Below are positions 18,513-27,335 of a DNA stretch of 64,000 nucleotides, one piece after another. The notes under the pieces are model-generated. The model did not search any database. It was given only the letters and a program-made list of their open reading frames with translations, and was not told where the DNA came from. The DNA lies in contig JAMPHR010000001.1 of the NCBI GenBank assembly GCA_023663345.1, forward strand, positions 95,945 to 159,944, read 5' to 3'. Every line of letters starts with the position of its first letter. Positions within the stretch are counted from its first letter, which is position 1. The translations under genes and the position numbers were made by a program. This stretch comes from Paenibacillus sp. GTDB lineage: Bacteria > Bacteroidota > Bacteroidia > Bacteroidales > Muribaculaceae.

Positions 18513-19909
18513 AATCATACTCTCTATATATAATGACTCTTCTGCTGGCAGGCACCATTGCCCTCACCGGATGCTCCGGGGTCAAGGATCTTGCCAAACC
18601 AGACATTGATATTCCTGCTGAATACTCACTAGGCACGGCATCCAATGCCGATTCTCTCACCGTAGCCGACATGGAATGGTGGGAATTTTACGCCGACGAA
18701 CCTCTGAGAGCCATAATCTCGCGTACACTCGAAAATAACCGTGACATACTGCGTGCGGCATCGCGTGTCGAGGAGTTGCGTCAACTCTATGGTATCGAGA
18801 AAGTGAATCTCACCCCTGAACTCACAGGATTGGCCGGAGCCAATAACGAGACCAACAATTACCATGGGGACGGCACCAAGCGTGATCCTGAATATGACCT
18901 CAAGGTGACTCTCGGATGGGAAATTAACCTATGGGGCTCCCTGAAATGGGCACGCAAGCAGAGTCAGGCCAAATATATCGCCTCAATCGAAGATCTCAGA
19001 GCCATGCGTATGACTCTGATAGCCGAGGCCGCCACCGCCTACTTCCGCCTCATAGCTCTCGACAATGAGCTTGACATCGTGAAACAGACACTCGTGACCC
19101 GCAGGGAATCACTCGAGCAGGCCCGTATCCGCTTCGAGGGAGGCATAACCTCCGAGACCGTTTACCAGCAGGCAAAAGTGGAATACGCATCAACTGCGGC
19201 TCTCGTCCCAAACCTCGAACGGCAGATCACTACAGCCCGTAACGCGCTTACCCTCCTGATGGGTGAATATCCTCAGGAACAGTTGAACCGCAGCACTCTG
19301 TACCTAAACGAGACCATACCCGCATCTCTCCCCCTCGGTCTGCCATCCACACTGCTAAAGCGCCGTCCCGATCTCCGCGCAGCCGAACAGAATCTTGCCT
19401 CGGCGATGGCCGGTGTAGGACTAAGCTACGCCGACCGTTTCCCCTCGCTCAGACTCACTGTAACAGGCGGTCTTGAGAACGACGAACTCAACACTTTCTT
19501 CAAGTCTCCATTCAGCTACATAGGCGGAACCATTACAGGTTCCATCCTGGATTTCGGTCGCAAAAAGCGTAAATATCAAGCCCAGATCGCAGCCTATGAT
19601 CAGGCACGGTATGCCTACGAGGAATCTGTGATAAACGCCTTCACTGAAGTCAACAACGCAATTACGGGCTATCGCCGTGCGCATGAGACAGCAGCCCTGA
19701 GAGCTGAGCTTCGTGATGCGGCAAGCAAGTATGTACAGCTCGCCCATGTGCAATATCGTGGTGGTAGCCTCAACTACATCGACGTGCTCGATGCCCAGAG
19801 ACGCTATTTCGATGCTCAGATAGGATTGAGCAACGCGATACGCGATGAATATATCGCGGCCGTGAATCTGTACAAGGCTCTCGGAGGAGGCTGGCAGAAC
19901 ATAGACTGA
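18509..19909 (+). CDS. Outer-membrane efflux lipoprotein, TolC/OprM (NodT) family
   Basis: This 466-residue protein forms the outer-membrane and periplasmic tunnel of the tripartite pump. It begins with a lipoprotein signal (TLLLAGTIALTGCSG, lipidated Cys near residue 22), as in OprM. Two outer-membrane efflux protein repeats follow, with the conserved WWEFYADEPL, WEINLWGSL, PSTLLKRRPDLRAAEQNLASA and YRGGSLNYIDVLDAQR segments that mark the NodT family. Its start overlaps the pump stop codon as ATGA, so it is translationally coupled to the pump. Confidence 0.95.
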   Translation: MKSYSLYIMTLLLAGTIALTGCSGVKDLAKPDIDIPAEYSLGTASNADSLTVADMEWWEFYADEPLRAIISRTLENNRDILRAASRVEELRQLYGIEKVNLTPELTGLAGANNETNNYHGDGTKRDPEYDLKVTLGWEINLWGSLKWARKQSQAKYIASIEDLRAMRMTLIAEAATAYFRLIALDNELDIVKQTLVTRRESLEQARIRFEGGITSETVYQQAKVEYASTAALVPNLERQITTARNALTLLMGEYPQEQLNRSTLYLNETIPASLPLGLPSTLLKRRPDLRAAEQNLASAMAGVGLSYADRFPSLRLTVTGGLENDELNTFFKSPFSYIGGTITGSILDFGRKKRKYQAQIAAYDQARYAYEESVINAFTEVNNAITGYRRAHETAALRAELRDAASKYVQLAHVQYRGGSLNYIDVLDAQRRYFDAQIGLSNAIRDEYIAAVNLYKALGGGWQNID

Positions 19910-19997
19910 CAGATACCGACCGCTTGGTGTCACCGGTACGGCTTCACACCCCTGTACAGCGAACCATCCGGCATCCAGTATTGTTTTCATTTATAGT

Positions 19998-20504
19998 ATG
20001 AAGAAATTCTGGATATATACTGCATTTATAGCCGTGTTTGCGTTCACTGTATGGATATTCGCCGAACGCATCACACGTGTTGACCCGAGTCTCAGTTCCC
20101 ATCCCGAGGTTCAGGCGCTATCCAATGAGGCCGGCGATGTAAAACTGTCCGATCTCAAGGGCAAATACGTCCTCGTCAACTTTTGGGATTCACATAATGC
20201 GGTGTCCCGTATAGCCGCCGGAGAATACGATCGGTTCTTCCGTACACATCGTAACTCCAATCTTAAACTACTGTCTGTCAATACCGACACTAACCGCCGG
20301 TTGTTCAATGAGATAGTACGTGGCGATGGCCTTGACTCCCTGACCCAGTACCATATTCTCGATGTGAAAGCTCGTGGTATCTCGCCGGGATATCATCCCG
20401 AGGGTGGGTATTCATCCTATCTGGTCAACCCCTCGGGGAAGATAATAGCAGTGAACCCCACCGTGCAGACCGTCAAAAAGATTATTGCAAAAGGCGGTAA
20501 ATAA
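19998..20504 (+). CDS. Thioredoxin-fold protein of the TlpA/redoxin type lacking the CxxC site
   Basis: This 168-residue protein has an N-terminal membrane anchor or signal (KKFWIYTAFIAVFAFTVWIF) and a TlpA-like fold: a GDVKLSDLKGKYVLVNFWDS strand-helix entry and a C-terminal YLVNPSGKIIAVNP strand pair. Where an active enzyme has W-C-x-x-C, this protein has WDSHNAVSR (residues 63-71), and I find no cysteine anywhere in the protein. It therefore cannot be a disulfide oxidoreductase of the normal kind. It lies 88 bases after the efflux operon on the same strand and before the trp promoter. Related cysteine-free thioredoxin-fold envelope proteins exist in Bacteroidales; their function is not known to me. 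Confidence 0.75.
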   Translation: MKKFWIYTAFIAVFAFTVWIFAERITRVDPSLSSHPEVQALSNEAGDVKLSDLKGKYVLVNFWDSHNAVSRIAAGEYDRFFRTHRNSNLKLLSVNTDTNRRLFNEIVRGDGLDSLTQYHILDVKARGISPGYHPEGGYSSYLVNPSGKIIAVNPTVQTVKKIIAKGGK

Positions 20505-20544
20505 ATGACTTGCAATATTCTCTGAGATATTTTTCTCAAAAGCC

Positions 20545-20575
20545 TTTGATTTTTCAAATATTCGTAATAATTTTG
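20545..20575 (+). promoter_or_regulatory. trp operon promoter
   Basis: TTTG at 20545-20548, a 19-base spacer and TAATTTTG at 20568-20575 exactly match the Bacteroidales housekeeping promoter TTTG-N19-TAnnTTTG. Transcription should start near 20582, about 11 bases before the leader-peptide ATG, giving a leader of roughly 210 bases before trpB. Confidence 0.82.
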
Positions 20576-20592
20576 CACCATACAACAACAAA

Positions 20593-20673
20593 ATGAAAAA
20601 TCTGCTCAACAACAATTATTGGTGGCGCATCGGTAGCAATTATCGATGGCAATGGTCAACACCTATAATTTAA
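20593..20673 (+). CDS. trpL: trp leader peptide with four Trp codons
   Basis: A 26-codon ORF encodes MKNLLNNNYWWRIGSNYRWQ followed by WSTPII. It has tandem Trp codons at 20620-20625 and two more at 20647-20649 and 20653-20655. Four Trp in 26 residues, directly between the trp promoter and a strong terminator upstream of trpB, is the hallmark of an attenuator leader peptide. A ribosome stalled at the tandem codons would leave 20638-20650 free to pair downstream. A ribosome that reaches the stop codon at 20671 would cover it. Confidence 0.85.
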   Translation: MKNLLNNNYWWRIGSNYRWQWSTPII

Positions 20674-20736
20674 GGAGCGACATACAACAGGCATTAACCT
20701 GTATATAAACGCACACGAAACGAGCCGTCGATAATT
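20638..20736 (+). promoter_or_regulatory. Antiterminator pairing of the trp attenuator
   Basis: AATTATCGATGGC at 20638-20650 can pair with GCCGTCGATAATT at 20724-20736 over 13 consecutive positions (12 Watson-Crick, one G-U). The second strand includes most of the left arm of the terminator at 20721, so the two structures exclude each other. A small hairpin ACAGG/CCTGT at 20687-20702 sits between the two strands. Confidence 0.75.
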
Positions 20737-20755
20737 TTTCGACGGCTCGTTTTTT
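20721..20755 (+). terminator. trp attenuator terminator
   Basis: An 11-bp perfect stem CGAGCCGTCGA/TCGACGGCTCG (20721-20731 with 20739-20749) with a 7-base loop is followed by six T (20750-20755). It lies 38 bases before trpB, after the leader peptide, and competes with the antiterminator pairing. Confidence 0.9.
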
Positions 20756-20792
20756 ATTTTCGCATATCACAAAATACACAATTTTCCTTACA

Positions 20793-21980
20793 ATGTCATC
20801 ATTTCATTCACTTCTGCCCGTCGACACCGAGGGATACTACGGGCGCTTCGGAGGAGCCTATATCCCCGAAATACTTCATTCCAATATCGAACATCTGCGC
20901 GAGACATTCTATCGGTATGCAGCTGACGATGAATTTAACCGTGAGCTGGATCTTCTGCTTCGCGACTACGTAGGCCGCCCCTCCCCTCTCTACCGCGCCA
21001 ACCGCCTCAGCGAACATTACGGTACCAACATATATCTGAAACGCGAGGACCTCAACCACACCGGAGCTCATAAGATCAACAACGCTCTCGGGTCGGTACT
21101 GCTCGCCAAACGTATGGGCAAGACAAGAATTATTGCAGAGACCGGAGCCGGACAGCATGGCGTGGCCACCGCCACAGCTTGTGCGCTAATGGACATGGAA
21201 TGTACAGTATTCATGGGGGCGACTGATGTATCGCGTCAGAAACCCAATGTCGACCGTATGCGTATGCTTGGAGCCAAAGTCGAAGCTGTACAGAGCGGAA
21301 ACAGAACCCTCAAGGACGCAACCAATGAAGCTATCAGATACTGGTGTTGCAACCCCGACAGCTTCTATGTGATCGGATCCACCGTAGGCCCGCATCCCTA
21401 CCCCGAAATGGTCGCCCACTTCCAGTCTGTGATCTCCAGGGAAATGCAATCCCAACTACTATCCCACACCGGATCGGAACTTCCCGACTGTGTGATAGCA
21501 TGTATCGGCGGAGGAAGCAATGCGGCCGGCGCGTTCTACCATTTCATCAATGAGCCTTCGGTCAGATTGATAGCAGCCGAGGCTGCCGGACTGGGCACAG
21601 ATACTGAAATGACAGCAGCCACCATGAAAGTGGGAACGGAAGGCATCATCCACGGATCACGCACAATGGTGATGCAGACCGCAGACGGACAGATCATAGA
21701 ACCCTACTCTATCTCAGCCGGACTGGATTACCCAGGTGTAGGCCCGCTCCATTCCTATCTTGCCTCTTCAGGTCGTAGCGAGGTGGTAGCCATAACCGAC
21801 CGTCAGGCACTGGATGCCGCCATGCGTCTGACACGCACCGAGGGAATCATTCCGGCTCTCGAATCGGCCCATGCTCTCGGTGTGCTCGACATTATGAAAT
21901 TTGCACCCGACCAGACCGTGATCATAAACCTCTCAGGTCGCGGAGACAAGGACCTCGACACATATCTCAAAAATCAATGA
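20793..21980 (+). CDS. trpB: Tryptophan synthase beta chain
   Basis: TrpB joins indole and serine to make tryptophan with pyridoxal phosphate, in the alpha2beta2 complex with TrpA. The 395-residue product has the PLP lysine Lys94 in the signature LNHTGAHKINN, the ETGAGQHGVATA loop, the phosphate-binding GGGSNAAGAFY motif and the C-terminal NLSGRGDKD segment. The length matches the TrpB1 form that works with TrpA. It is the first structural gene of the operon, right after the attenuator. Its last codons overlap trpE by 4 bases (ATGA). Confidence 0.97.
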   Translation: MSSFHSLLPVDTEGYYGRFGGAYIPEILHSNIEHLRETFYRYAADDEFNRELDLLLRDYVGRPSPLYRANRLSEHYGTNIYLKREDLNHTGAHKINNALGSVLLAKRMGKTRIIAETGAGQHGVATATACALMDMECTVFMGATDVSRQKPNVDRMRMLGAKVEAVQSGNRTLKDATNEAIRYWCCNPDSFYVIGSTVGPHPYPEMVAHFQSVISREMQSQLLSHTGSELPDCVIACIGGGSNAAGAFYHFINEPSVRLIAAEAAGLGTDTEMTAATMKVGTEGIIHGSRTMVMQTADGQIIEPYSISAGLDYPGVGPLHSYLASSGRSEVVAITDRQALDAAMRLTRTEGIIPALESAHALGVLDIMKFAPDQTVIINLSGRGDKDLDTYLKNQ

Positions 21981-23416
21981 CAACCACCCCTGTAATGCCA
22001 AATAATATGTCACAACATAGACTAAATATAATATCGCGTATAATCCCCGCCGATCTCGAGACTCCTGTGGGAATATACCTAAAGATCAGGGATCTGTATC
22101 CCGAATCAGCACTGCTTGAAAGCTCAGATTACCATACCTCACAGAATTCCGTGAGTCTCATAGGCGTATGTCCGATCGGAAGTTTCAGTGTCAACAATGA
22201 TTCTATCGAACTGAGCTATCCCGACAGTCCAGCCTCATCCATTGCCATTAAAGATGGAATCAACGTGGTGAAAGTGCTTAAAGAGTATATGGCCTCTTAT
22301 GCTATTGAAGGTGCTGATGCCGGTACTCCCAGCGGATTTCTCGGATACACAGCCTACGATGCCGTGCGCTACTTCGAGAATGTGAATATTCAAAAGAAAG
22401 AGGAATGCTTCGCATCTATCCCTGATATGAAATACAATCTATACCGTTTCATCATCAAGGTGAACCATTACAAGAACCAAATGACCATTTATGAGCATCT
22501 GGTTCCCGGTCAGACATCAGGAATTGAGGAGATTATCAGCGTGATACATAACAACAATGTTGCTCTCTATCCCTTTTCTGTGACCTCGGCACCTGAATCC
22601 TCAGTTACCGATGAAGAATTCAAGGATATGGTGCGACGAGGCATTAAGCACTCGATGCGTGGCGACGTTTTCCAAATTGTGCCATCCCGCAGATTCTCCC
22701 AGCATTTTGAAGGCGATGAGTTCAATGTCTATAGGGCACTCAGGTGCATCAATCCATCCCCCTATCTGTTCTACTTCGATTTCAGCGATTTCCGCATATT
22801 CGGCTCCTCACCCGAGACCCATCTTAAAGTCAATGGCAGTTATGCCTATATCGACCCCATCGCCGGGACATTCAAGCGCACCGGGGATGACCTCCGAGAT
22901 CACGAACTGGCCAAAGCTCTTCTCGAGGATGATAAGGAGAATGCCGAACACATTATGCTGGTCGACCTCGCACGCAATGATCTGAGCCGGAGTGGCGGAA
23001 AGGTGAGCATTGAGTTCCTTAAGCAGATACAATACTACTCACATGTGATACACATGGTGTCACGTGTCAAGGCCGAACTACCTAAAGATGCTGATGTACT
23101 GAGACTGTTTGCCGACACCTTCCCGGCCGGAACTCTCAGCGGAGCGCCTAAAGTAAGGGCAATGCAACTTATCAATGAGATCGAGCCTCACTCACGCATG
23201 ACCTACGGTGGTTGCATTGGATTCATAGGATTCAACGGCGATCTGAACCAGGCCATTACAATCAGATCATTCCTGAGCCACGACAATAAACTGTATTTTC
23301 AGGCAGGAGCGGGTATTGTGGCTCATTCCAATCCTGAAAACGAGCTTCAGGAAACCAACAACAAGCTCGGAGCTCTTGTAAAAGCTCTCAACTATGCCGA
23401 ATCGTTCGGAAAATAA
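21977..23416 (+). CDS. trpE: Anthranilate synthase component I
   Basis: TrpE converts chorismate to anthranilate with ammonia supplied by TrpG. The 479-residue product carries the chorismate-binding core segments FQIVPSRRFSQ, GSSPETHLKV, PIAGTFKRTGDD, LVDLARNDLSR and GTLSGAPKVRAM. The N-terminal LLESS (residues 46-50) is the conserved tryptophan feedback site, so the enzyme is probably inhibited by Trp. The overlap with trpB implies translational coupling. TrpE rather than PabB is supported by the operon and the LLESS motif. Confidence 0.96.
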   Translation: MTTTPVMPNNMSQHRLNIISRIIPADLETPVGIYLKIRDLYPESALLESSDYHTSQNSVSLIGVCPIGSFSVNNDSIELSYPDSPASSIAIKDGINVVKVLKEYMASYAIEGADAGTPSGFLGYTAYDAVRYFENVNIQKKEECFASIPDMKYNLYRFIIKVNHYKNQMTIYEHLVPGQTSGIEEIISVIHNNNVALYPFSVTSAPESSVTDEEFKDMVRRGIKHSMRGDVFQIVPSRRFSQHFEGDEFNVYRALRCINPSPYLFYFDFSDFRIFGSSPETHLKVNGSYAYIDPIAGTFKRTGDDLRDHELAKALLEDDKENAEHIMLVDLARNDLSRSGGKVSIEFLKQIQYYSHVIHMVSRVKAELPKDADVLRLFADTFPAGTLSGAPKVRAMQLINEIEPHSRMTYGGCIGFIGFNGDLNQAITIRSFLSHDNKLYFQAGAGIVAHSNPENELQETNNKLGALVKALNYAESFGK

Positions 23417-23434
23417 CCAATAAAGACACTGATC

Positions 23435-24007
23435 ATGAAGTTACTCATTATTGATAATTACGACTCGTTTACTTATAATATAGTCCATGCCTTGAGATCT
23501 CTCGGCATTGAGCCCACCATATGCCGAAATGACTGCATCTCGATCGACGAGATCGACGGATTCGATAAAATCATCATCTCTCCCGGACCCGGCATCCCCT
23601 CCGAAGCCGGAATCCTGCCCGCCTTGCTCGACCGTTACGCCACAAGCAAATCCATCCTCGGAATCTGTCTGGGCCACCAAGCCATAGGCGAACGCTTCGG
23701 AGCGCGTCTCAGAAATCTACCTGAAGTATATCACGGCATAAAGTCCGAAATCACTCTCACGGTTCCCGACGATTACATATTCAGCGGTCTTCCTGAGAAA
23801 ATCGAGGTCGGACGCTACCACTCATGGGTTGTGGACAGGGATGGATTTCCCGAATGTCTTGAAGTGACAGCCGTAAGCCCCGATGGTGAGATAATGGCCA
23901 TGCGTCACCGTTCACTTGACGTGAGAGGCGTTCAATTCCATCCCGAATCCATCCTCACCCCACAAGGCATCACCATAATCAGCAACTGGATCAACAGCGG
24001 GAACTGA
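23435..24007 (+). CDS. trpG: Anthranilate synthase component II, glutamine amidotransferase
   Basis: TrpG releases ammonia from glutamine for TrpE. The class-I amidotransferase triad is visible: Cys78 in GICLGHQAIGE, and His169 and Glu171 in QFHPES. The oxyanion strand SPGPGIPSEAG is also present. At 190 residues it is a stand-alone subunit and not fused to TrpD. It lies 18 bases after trpE. It may also serve PabB in folate synthesis, as in many bacteria, which the sequence cannot show. Confidence 0.95.
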   Translation: MKLLIIDNYDSFTYNIVHALRSLGIEPTICRNDCISIDEIDGFDKIIISPGPGIPSEAGILPALLDRYATSKSILGICLGHQAIGERFGARLRNLPEVYHGIKSEITLTVPDDYIFSGLPEKIEVGRYHSWVVDRDGFPECLEVTAVSPDGEIMAMRHRSLDVRGVQFHPESILTPQGITIISNWINSGN

Positions 24008-24044
24008 TAGCATCAATCAATAACTCGATAACACTCATGACGAT

Positions 24045-25040
24045 ATGAAATCACTATTATATAAGATGTTCGATCACAAAAGCCTCTCGAGAGAAGAATC
24101 CCGACAGGTATTGCTAAACATTGCCGACGGACTCTATAACGATGCCCAACTGTCAGCGTTCATGACAGTCTACCTCATGCGCTCCATCACTCTCGATGAA
24201 CTCACAGGATTTCGCGATGCTATACTCGAGCGACGCAATCCAGTAGATCTTGGCAACATAAAGGCTATCGACATCGTTGGCACGGGAGGTGACGGAAAAA
24301 ACACCTTCAACATATCCACAGCCTCATGCTTTGTAGTCGCCGGTACAGGCCGTAAGGTTGTGAAACACGGTAACTATGGTGCAAGCTCCATATCCGGAGC
24401 ATCCAATGTACTCGAACAGCATGGCGTACATTTCTCCTCCGACCCCGACATCCTAAACCGGTCTCTACAGGAGAGCGGAGTGTGTTACCTACATGCCCCA
24501 TTCTTCAGTCCGGCCCTCAAAAGTGTGGCATCTGTAAGAAAAGCCCTCGGTGTAAGAACATTCTTCAACATGCTGGGCCCGCTTGTCAACCCTGTGATGC
24601 CCAAGCATCAATTGCTTGGTGTATATAACCTCAAACTGTTGCGCCTTTACAGCTACATTGCACGTCAGGAAGGGATAGATTGCACCGTAGTACATTCGCT
24701 TGATGGATACGATGAAATTTCGCTCACTTCTCCATTCAAGGTTTCATCATCCAGGGGTGAACGGCTTTATCACCCTGAACAATTAGGATTTGAAACTGCT
24801 CGACAAGAGGAACTTTACGGAGGTGAATCCGTCAGTGATGCGGCCGAGATATTTGACAGAGTTCTCTCAGGTACAGCCACCCGCGCTCAGACCGACTGTG
24901 TGATAGCCAACTCAGCCTTCGCCATTCTCACTCTCGAGCCGGAGCTATCCATCGCCGAAGCAATAGCCCAGGCCCGCGAATCGATTACATCGGGAGCCGC
25001 TCTCGGCACATTTAGGAAATTTATTGAAATCAACCGTTAG
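24045..25040 (+). CDS. trpD: Anthranilate phosphoribosyltransferase
   Basis: TrpD transfers phosphoribose from PRPP to anthranilate. The 331-residue protein has the glycine-rich PRPP loop GTGGDGKNTFNIST (about residues 81-94), the KHGNYGASSISGASNVLE region, the RTFFNMLGPLVNP segment and VVHSLDGYDEIS. The length is standard. It is the fourth gene of the operon, 37 bases after trpG. Confidence 0.96.
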   Translation: MKSLLYKMFDHKSLSREESRQVLLNIADGLYNDAQLSAFMTVYLMRSITLDELTGFRDAILERRNPVDLGNIKAIDIVGTGGDGKNTFNISTASCFVVAGTGRKVVKHGNYGASSISGASNVLEQHGVHFSSDPDILNRSLQESGVCYLHAPFFSPALKSVASVRKALGVRTFFNMLGPLVNPVMPKHQLLGVYNLKLLRLYSYIARQEGIDCTVVHSLDGYDEISLTSPFKVSSSRGERLYHPEQLGFETARQEELYGGESVSDAAEIFDRVLSGTATRAQTDCVIANSAFAILTLEPELSIAEAIAQARESITSGAALGTFRKFIEINR

Positions 25041-25052
25041 TCATCAGTCAAC

Positions 25053-25823
25053 ATGTCCAATATATTACAACAGATCACTGAAAACAAGCGCCGCGAGGTG
25101 GAAGCAATGATGCTTACAGCACCACTGCCGGATATCTCATCCACCGGCCGTACTCTTCGGTCCATGAGCCGGACGCTTGCCCAAAGCCCTACAGGTATCA
25201 TCGCCGAGTTCAAGCGCCGATCCCCCTCCCGTGGCGAGATTCATCCTATGGCTATTGTAGACAATGTTATACCAGCCTATGCCGGCTCAGGAGCATCGGC
25301 ATGTTCTATCCTCACCGATACTCCATACTTTGGAGGAGCAATTACCGACTTGGCAGTTGCCCGCTCACTCACCGATATCCCGTTATTACGCAAAGACTTT
25401 ATCGTGAGCCGATATCAGATACACGAGGCGGCCTTATATGGCGCCGATGCCATTCTGCTTATCGCCTCATTCCTTTCCCGCGACGAGATAGAGCAATTCA
25501 CCGCATGTGCCCATTCTCTCGGCCTTGAAGTGCTGTTAGAACTCCATTCTCTGTCTGAACTCGAAAAATTCCATCCCGATGTTGACATGGTAGGGATCAA
25601 CAACCGAGACCTCACCACATTTCACACCGATCCGGCACTCTCGCTCTCCATTGCCAACGAATTGCCCGACAATATAGTGAAAATAGCCGAAAGCGGTCTT
25701 TCCTCCATGCACGAAGTGATCCGTCTCCGTGATGCAGGATACCGAGGTTTCCTCATCGGCGAGACTTTCATGAAACATTCCGACCCCGGACTTGCTCTTC
25801 ATAATTTTATAAACACATTATAA
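25053..25823 (+). CDS. trpC: Indole-3-glycerol phosphate synthase
   Basis: TrpC closes the indole ring, making indole-3-glycerol phosphate. The 256-residue TIM barrel has the signature IIAEFKRRSPSRGEI, the LRKDFIVSRYQIHEA strand with the catalytic lysine, GINNRDLTTF and the ESGLSS phosphate site. It is separate from TrpF, unlike the fused enzyme of enterobacteria. It lies 12 bases after trpD and 11 bases before trpF. Confidence 0.96.
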   Translation: MSNILQQITENKRREVEAMMLTAPLPDISSTGRTLRSMSRTLAQSPTGIIAEFKRRSPSRGEIHPMAIVDNVIPAYAGSGASACSILTDTPYFGGAITDLAVARSLTDIPLLRKDFIVSRYQIHEAALYGADAILLIASFLSRDEIEQFTACAHSLGLEVLLELHSLSELEKFHPDVDMVGINNRDLTTFHTDPALSLSIANELPDNIVKIAESGLSSMHEVIRLRDAGYRGFLIGETFMKHSDPGLALHNFINTL

Positions 25824-25834
25824 CAATCTGAATC

Positions 25835-26467
25835 ATGATTATCAAGATATGCGGATTGTCTGATCCTGAAAGCATCCAATCCATCTCCCTTCTCCGTCCA
25901 TCAATGATAGGATTCATATTCTACGCCCCATCTCCGCGCAACGCCTGTGCCTTATTGCCATCATCAGTCGCCACTGTTCCCGAGGAGATCGAGCGAGTGG
26001 GAGTATTTGTGGACGCTCCAGTCAACCATATACTGCACACTGCGTCGCGCTATGGGCTATCAACTGTTCAATTGCACGGCAAAGAATCCCCTCAGGATTG
26101 TATCGCTCTACGCAATGCCGGGCTTAAAGTCATGAAAGCTGTCGGAATAGGTCATGACATGGACTGGAGCCTCTTACAACCATATACGGAAACTGTAGAT
26201 CTCTTTGTATTCGACACCCTGACGGCTGTACACGGCGGATCAGGAAGGAAATACGACTGGAATCTCCTTGCCGGCTATCCTCTCGACATACCTTTCCTGC
26301 TGAGCGGAGGCATTGGTCCCGATGATGCTCCGGCAGTACTTGCCGCCTCGAAATCGCTACCGATGATGGCAGGTGTTGATATAAACAGCCGGTTTGAGAC
26401 ACGTCCCGGTTGCAAAGACGCCTCAATGGTTGCTTCATTTATAGATTCAATCTCACAAAATAACTAA
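25835..26467 (+). CDS. trpF: Phosphoribosylanthranilate isomerase
   Basis: TrpF performs the Amadori rearrangement of phosphoribosylanthranilate. The 210-residue TIM barrel begins with IIKICGLSDPESI, which holds the catalytic cysteine, and continues with VQLHG, FDTLTAVHGGSGRKYDW with the catalytic aspartate, LSGGIGPDDA and DINSRFETRPGCKD. It lies 11 bases after trpC and 9 bases before trpA. Confidence 0.95.
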   Translation: MIIKICGLSDPESIQSISLLRPSMIGFIFYAPSPRNACALLPSSVATVPEEIERVGVFVDAPVNHILHTASRYGLSTVQLHGKESPQDCIALRNAGLKVMKAVGIGHDMDWSLLQPYTETVDLFVFDTLTAVHGGSGRKYDWNLLAGYPLDIPFLLSGGIGPDDAPAVLAASKSLPMMAGVDINSRFETRPGCKDASMVASFIDSISQNN

Positions 26468-26476
26468 GCCACAAAA

Positions 26477-27253
26477 ATGAATAGACTTAAATCGCTTTTC
26501 GAGCGTAAATCATCCGATATACTTTCAGTTTTTCTCACTGCAGGTTTCCCCGCCCTTGATTCCACAGTGGAAATTATACGCCAACTTGATGCTCAAGGAG
26601 CCGACATGGTTGAAATAGGAGTCCCGTTCTCCGACCCTATGGCCGACGGAACAGTCATTCAGCACAGCTCCACAGTTGCACTGAGCAACGGAATGACTCT
26701 CGCCCGTCTGCTCGACCAGATAGCGGAAGCGCGTAAATATGTTACCGACATGCCGTTTGTACTCATGGGCTACCTCAACCCCATGCTCAGTTACGGGATC
26801 GAACGCCTGTTTGCCCGCTGTGCCGAAATTGGTATCGATGCAATTATTATCCCAGACCTTCCTTTCGCCGAATACATGCGTGAATACCGTCCGCTGTGTG
26901 AAAAATATGGCATCGACCTTATAATGCTCATAACACCCGAGACAAGCACCGAACGAATACACCTTATCGACGATAACTGCTCGGGCTTTATCTATATGGT
27001 ATCTGCAGCATCCACCACAGGTGTCCGCGACCGTTTCTCAACAGAACAGAAGGAATATTTCAACCGCATCGCATCCATGAATCTGCACCATCCGCGCCTC
27101 ATAGGCTTCGGCATATCCAATCCGGCCACCATGGCTGATGCCTGCACATATTCATCGGGTGGAATCATAGGCTCATTATTCATAAAATGTCTTGAGCGCA
27201 ATCCCACCCCCGCACTCGCCGTGACCGACCTCCTCCACACAATCGGCCGATAA
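26477..27253 (+). CDS. trpA: Tryptophan synthase alpha chain
   Basis: TrpA splits indole-3-glycerol phosphate to indole and glyceraldehyde-3-phosphate and channels indole to TrpB. The 258-residue barrel has the signature MVEIGVPFSDPMADGTVIQ with the catalytic Glu near residue 47, the DLPFAEY segment with the catalytic Asp, and the GFGISNP phosphate site. It closes the trpBEGDCFA operon, so the window encodes the whole chorismate-to-tryptophan branch. Confidence 0.97.
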   Translation: MNRLKSLFERKSSDILSVFLTAGFPALDSTVEIIRQLDAQGADMVEIGVPFSDPMADGTVIQHSSTVALSNGMTLARLLDQIAEARKYVTDMPFVLMGYLNPMLSYGIERLFARCAEIGIDAIIIPDLPFAEYMREYRPLCEKYGIDLIMLITPETSTERIHLIDDNCSGFIYMVSAASTTGVRDRFSTEQKEYFNRIASMNLHHPRLIGFGISNPATMADACTYSSGGIIGSLFIKCLERNPTPALAVTDLLHTIGR

Positions 27254-27270
27254 TAACACCACTCAATATT

Positions 27271-27314
27271 AACCGGAGCGTTGCGTGGCATGATGCCCAC
27301 TCAACGCTCCGGTT
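27271..27314. terminator. Hairpin between trpA and the convergent GH105 gene
   Basis: A 13-bp perfect stem (AACCGGAGCGTTG at 27271-27283 with 27302-27314) encloses a nested GTGG/CCAC pairing. It lies 17 bases after the trpA stop and 21 bases past the stop of the convergent gene. Neither strand has a clear T-run, so it may be a shared termination or 3'-stabilising structure. Confidence 0.6.
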
Positions 27315-27335
27315 ATATCTCTATAAGATGTTAAC

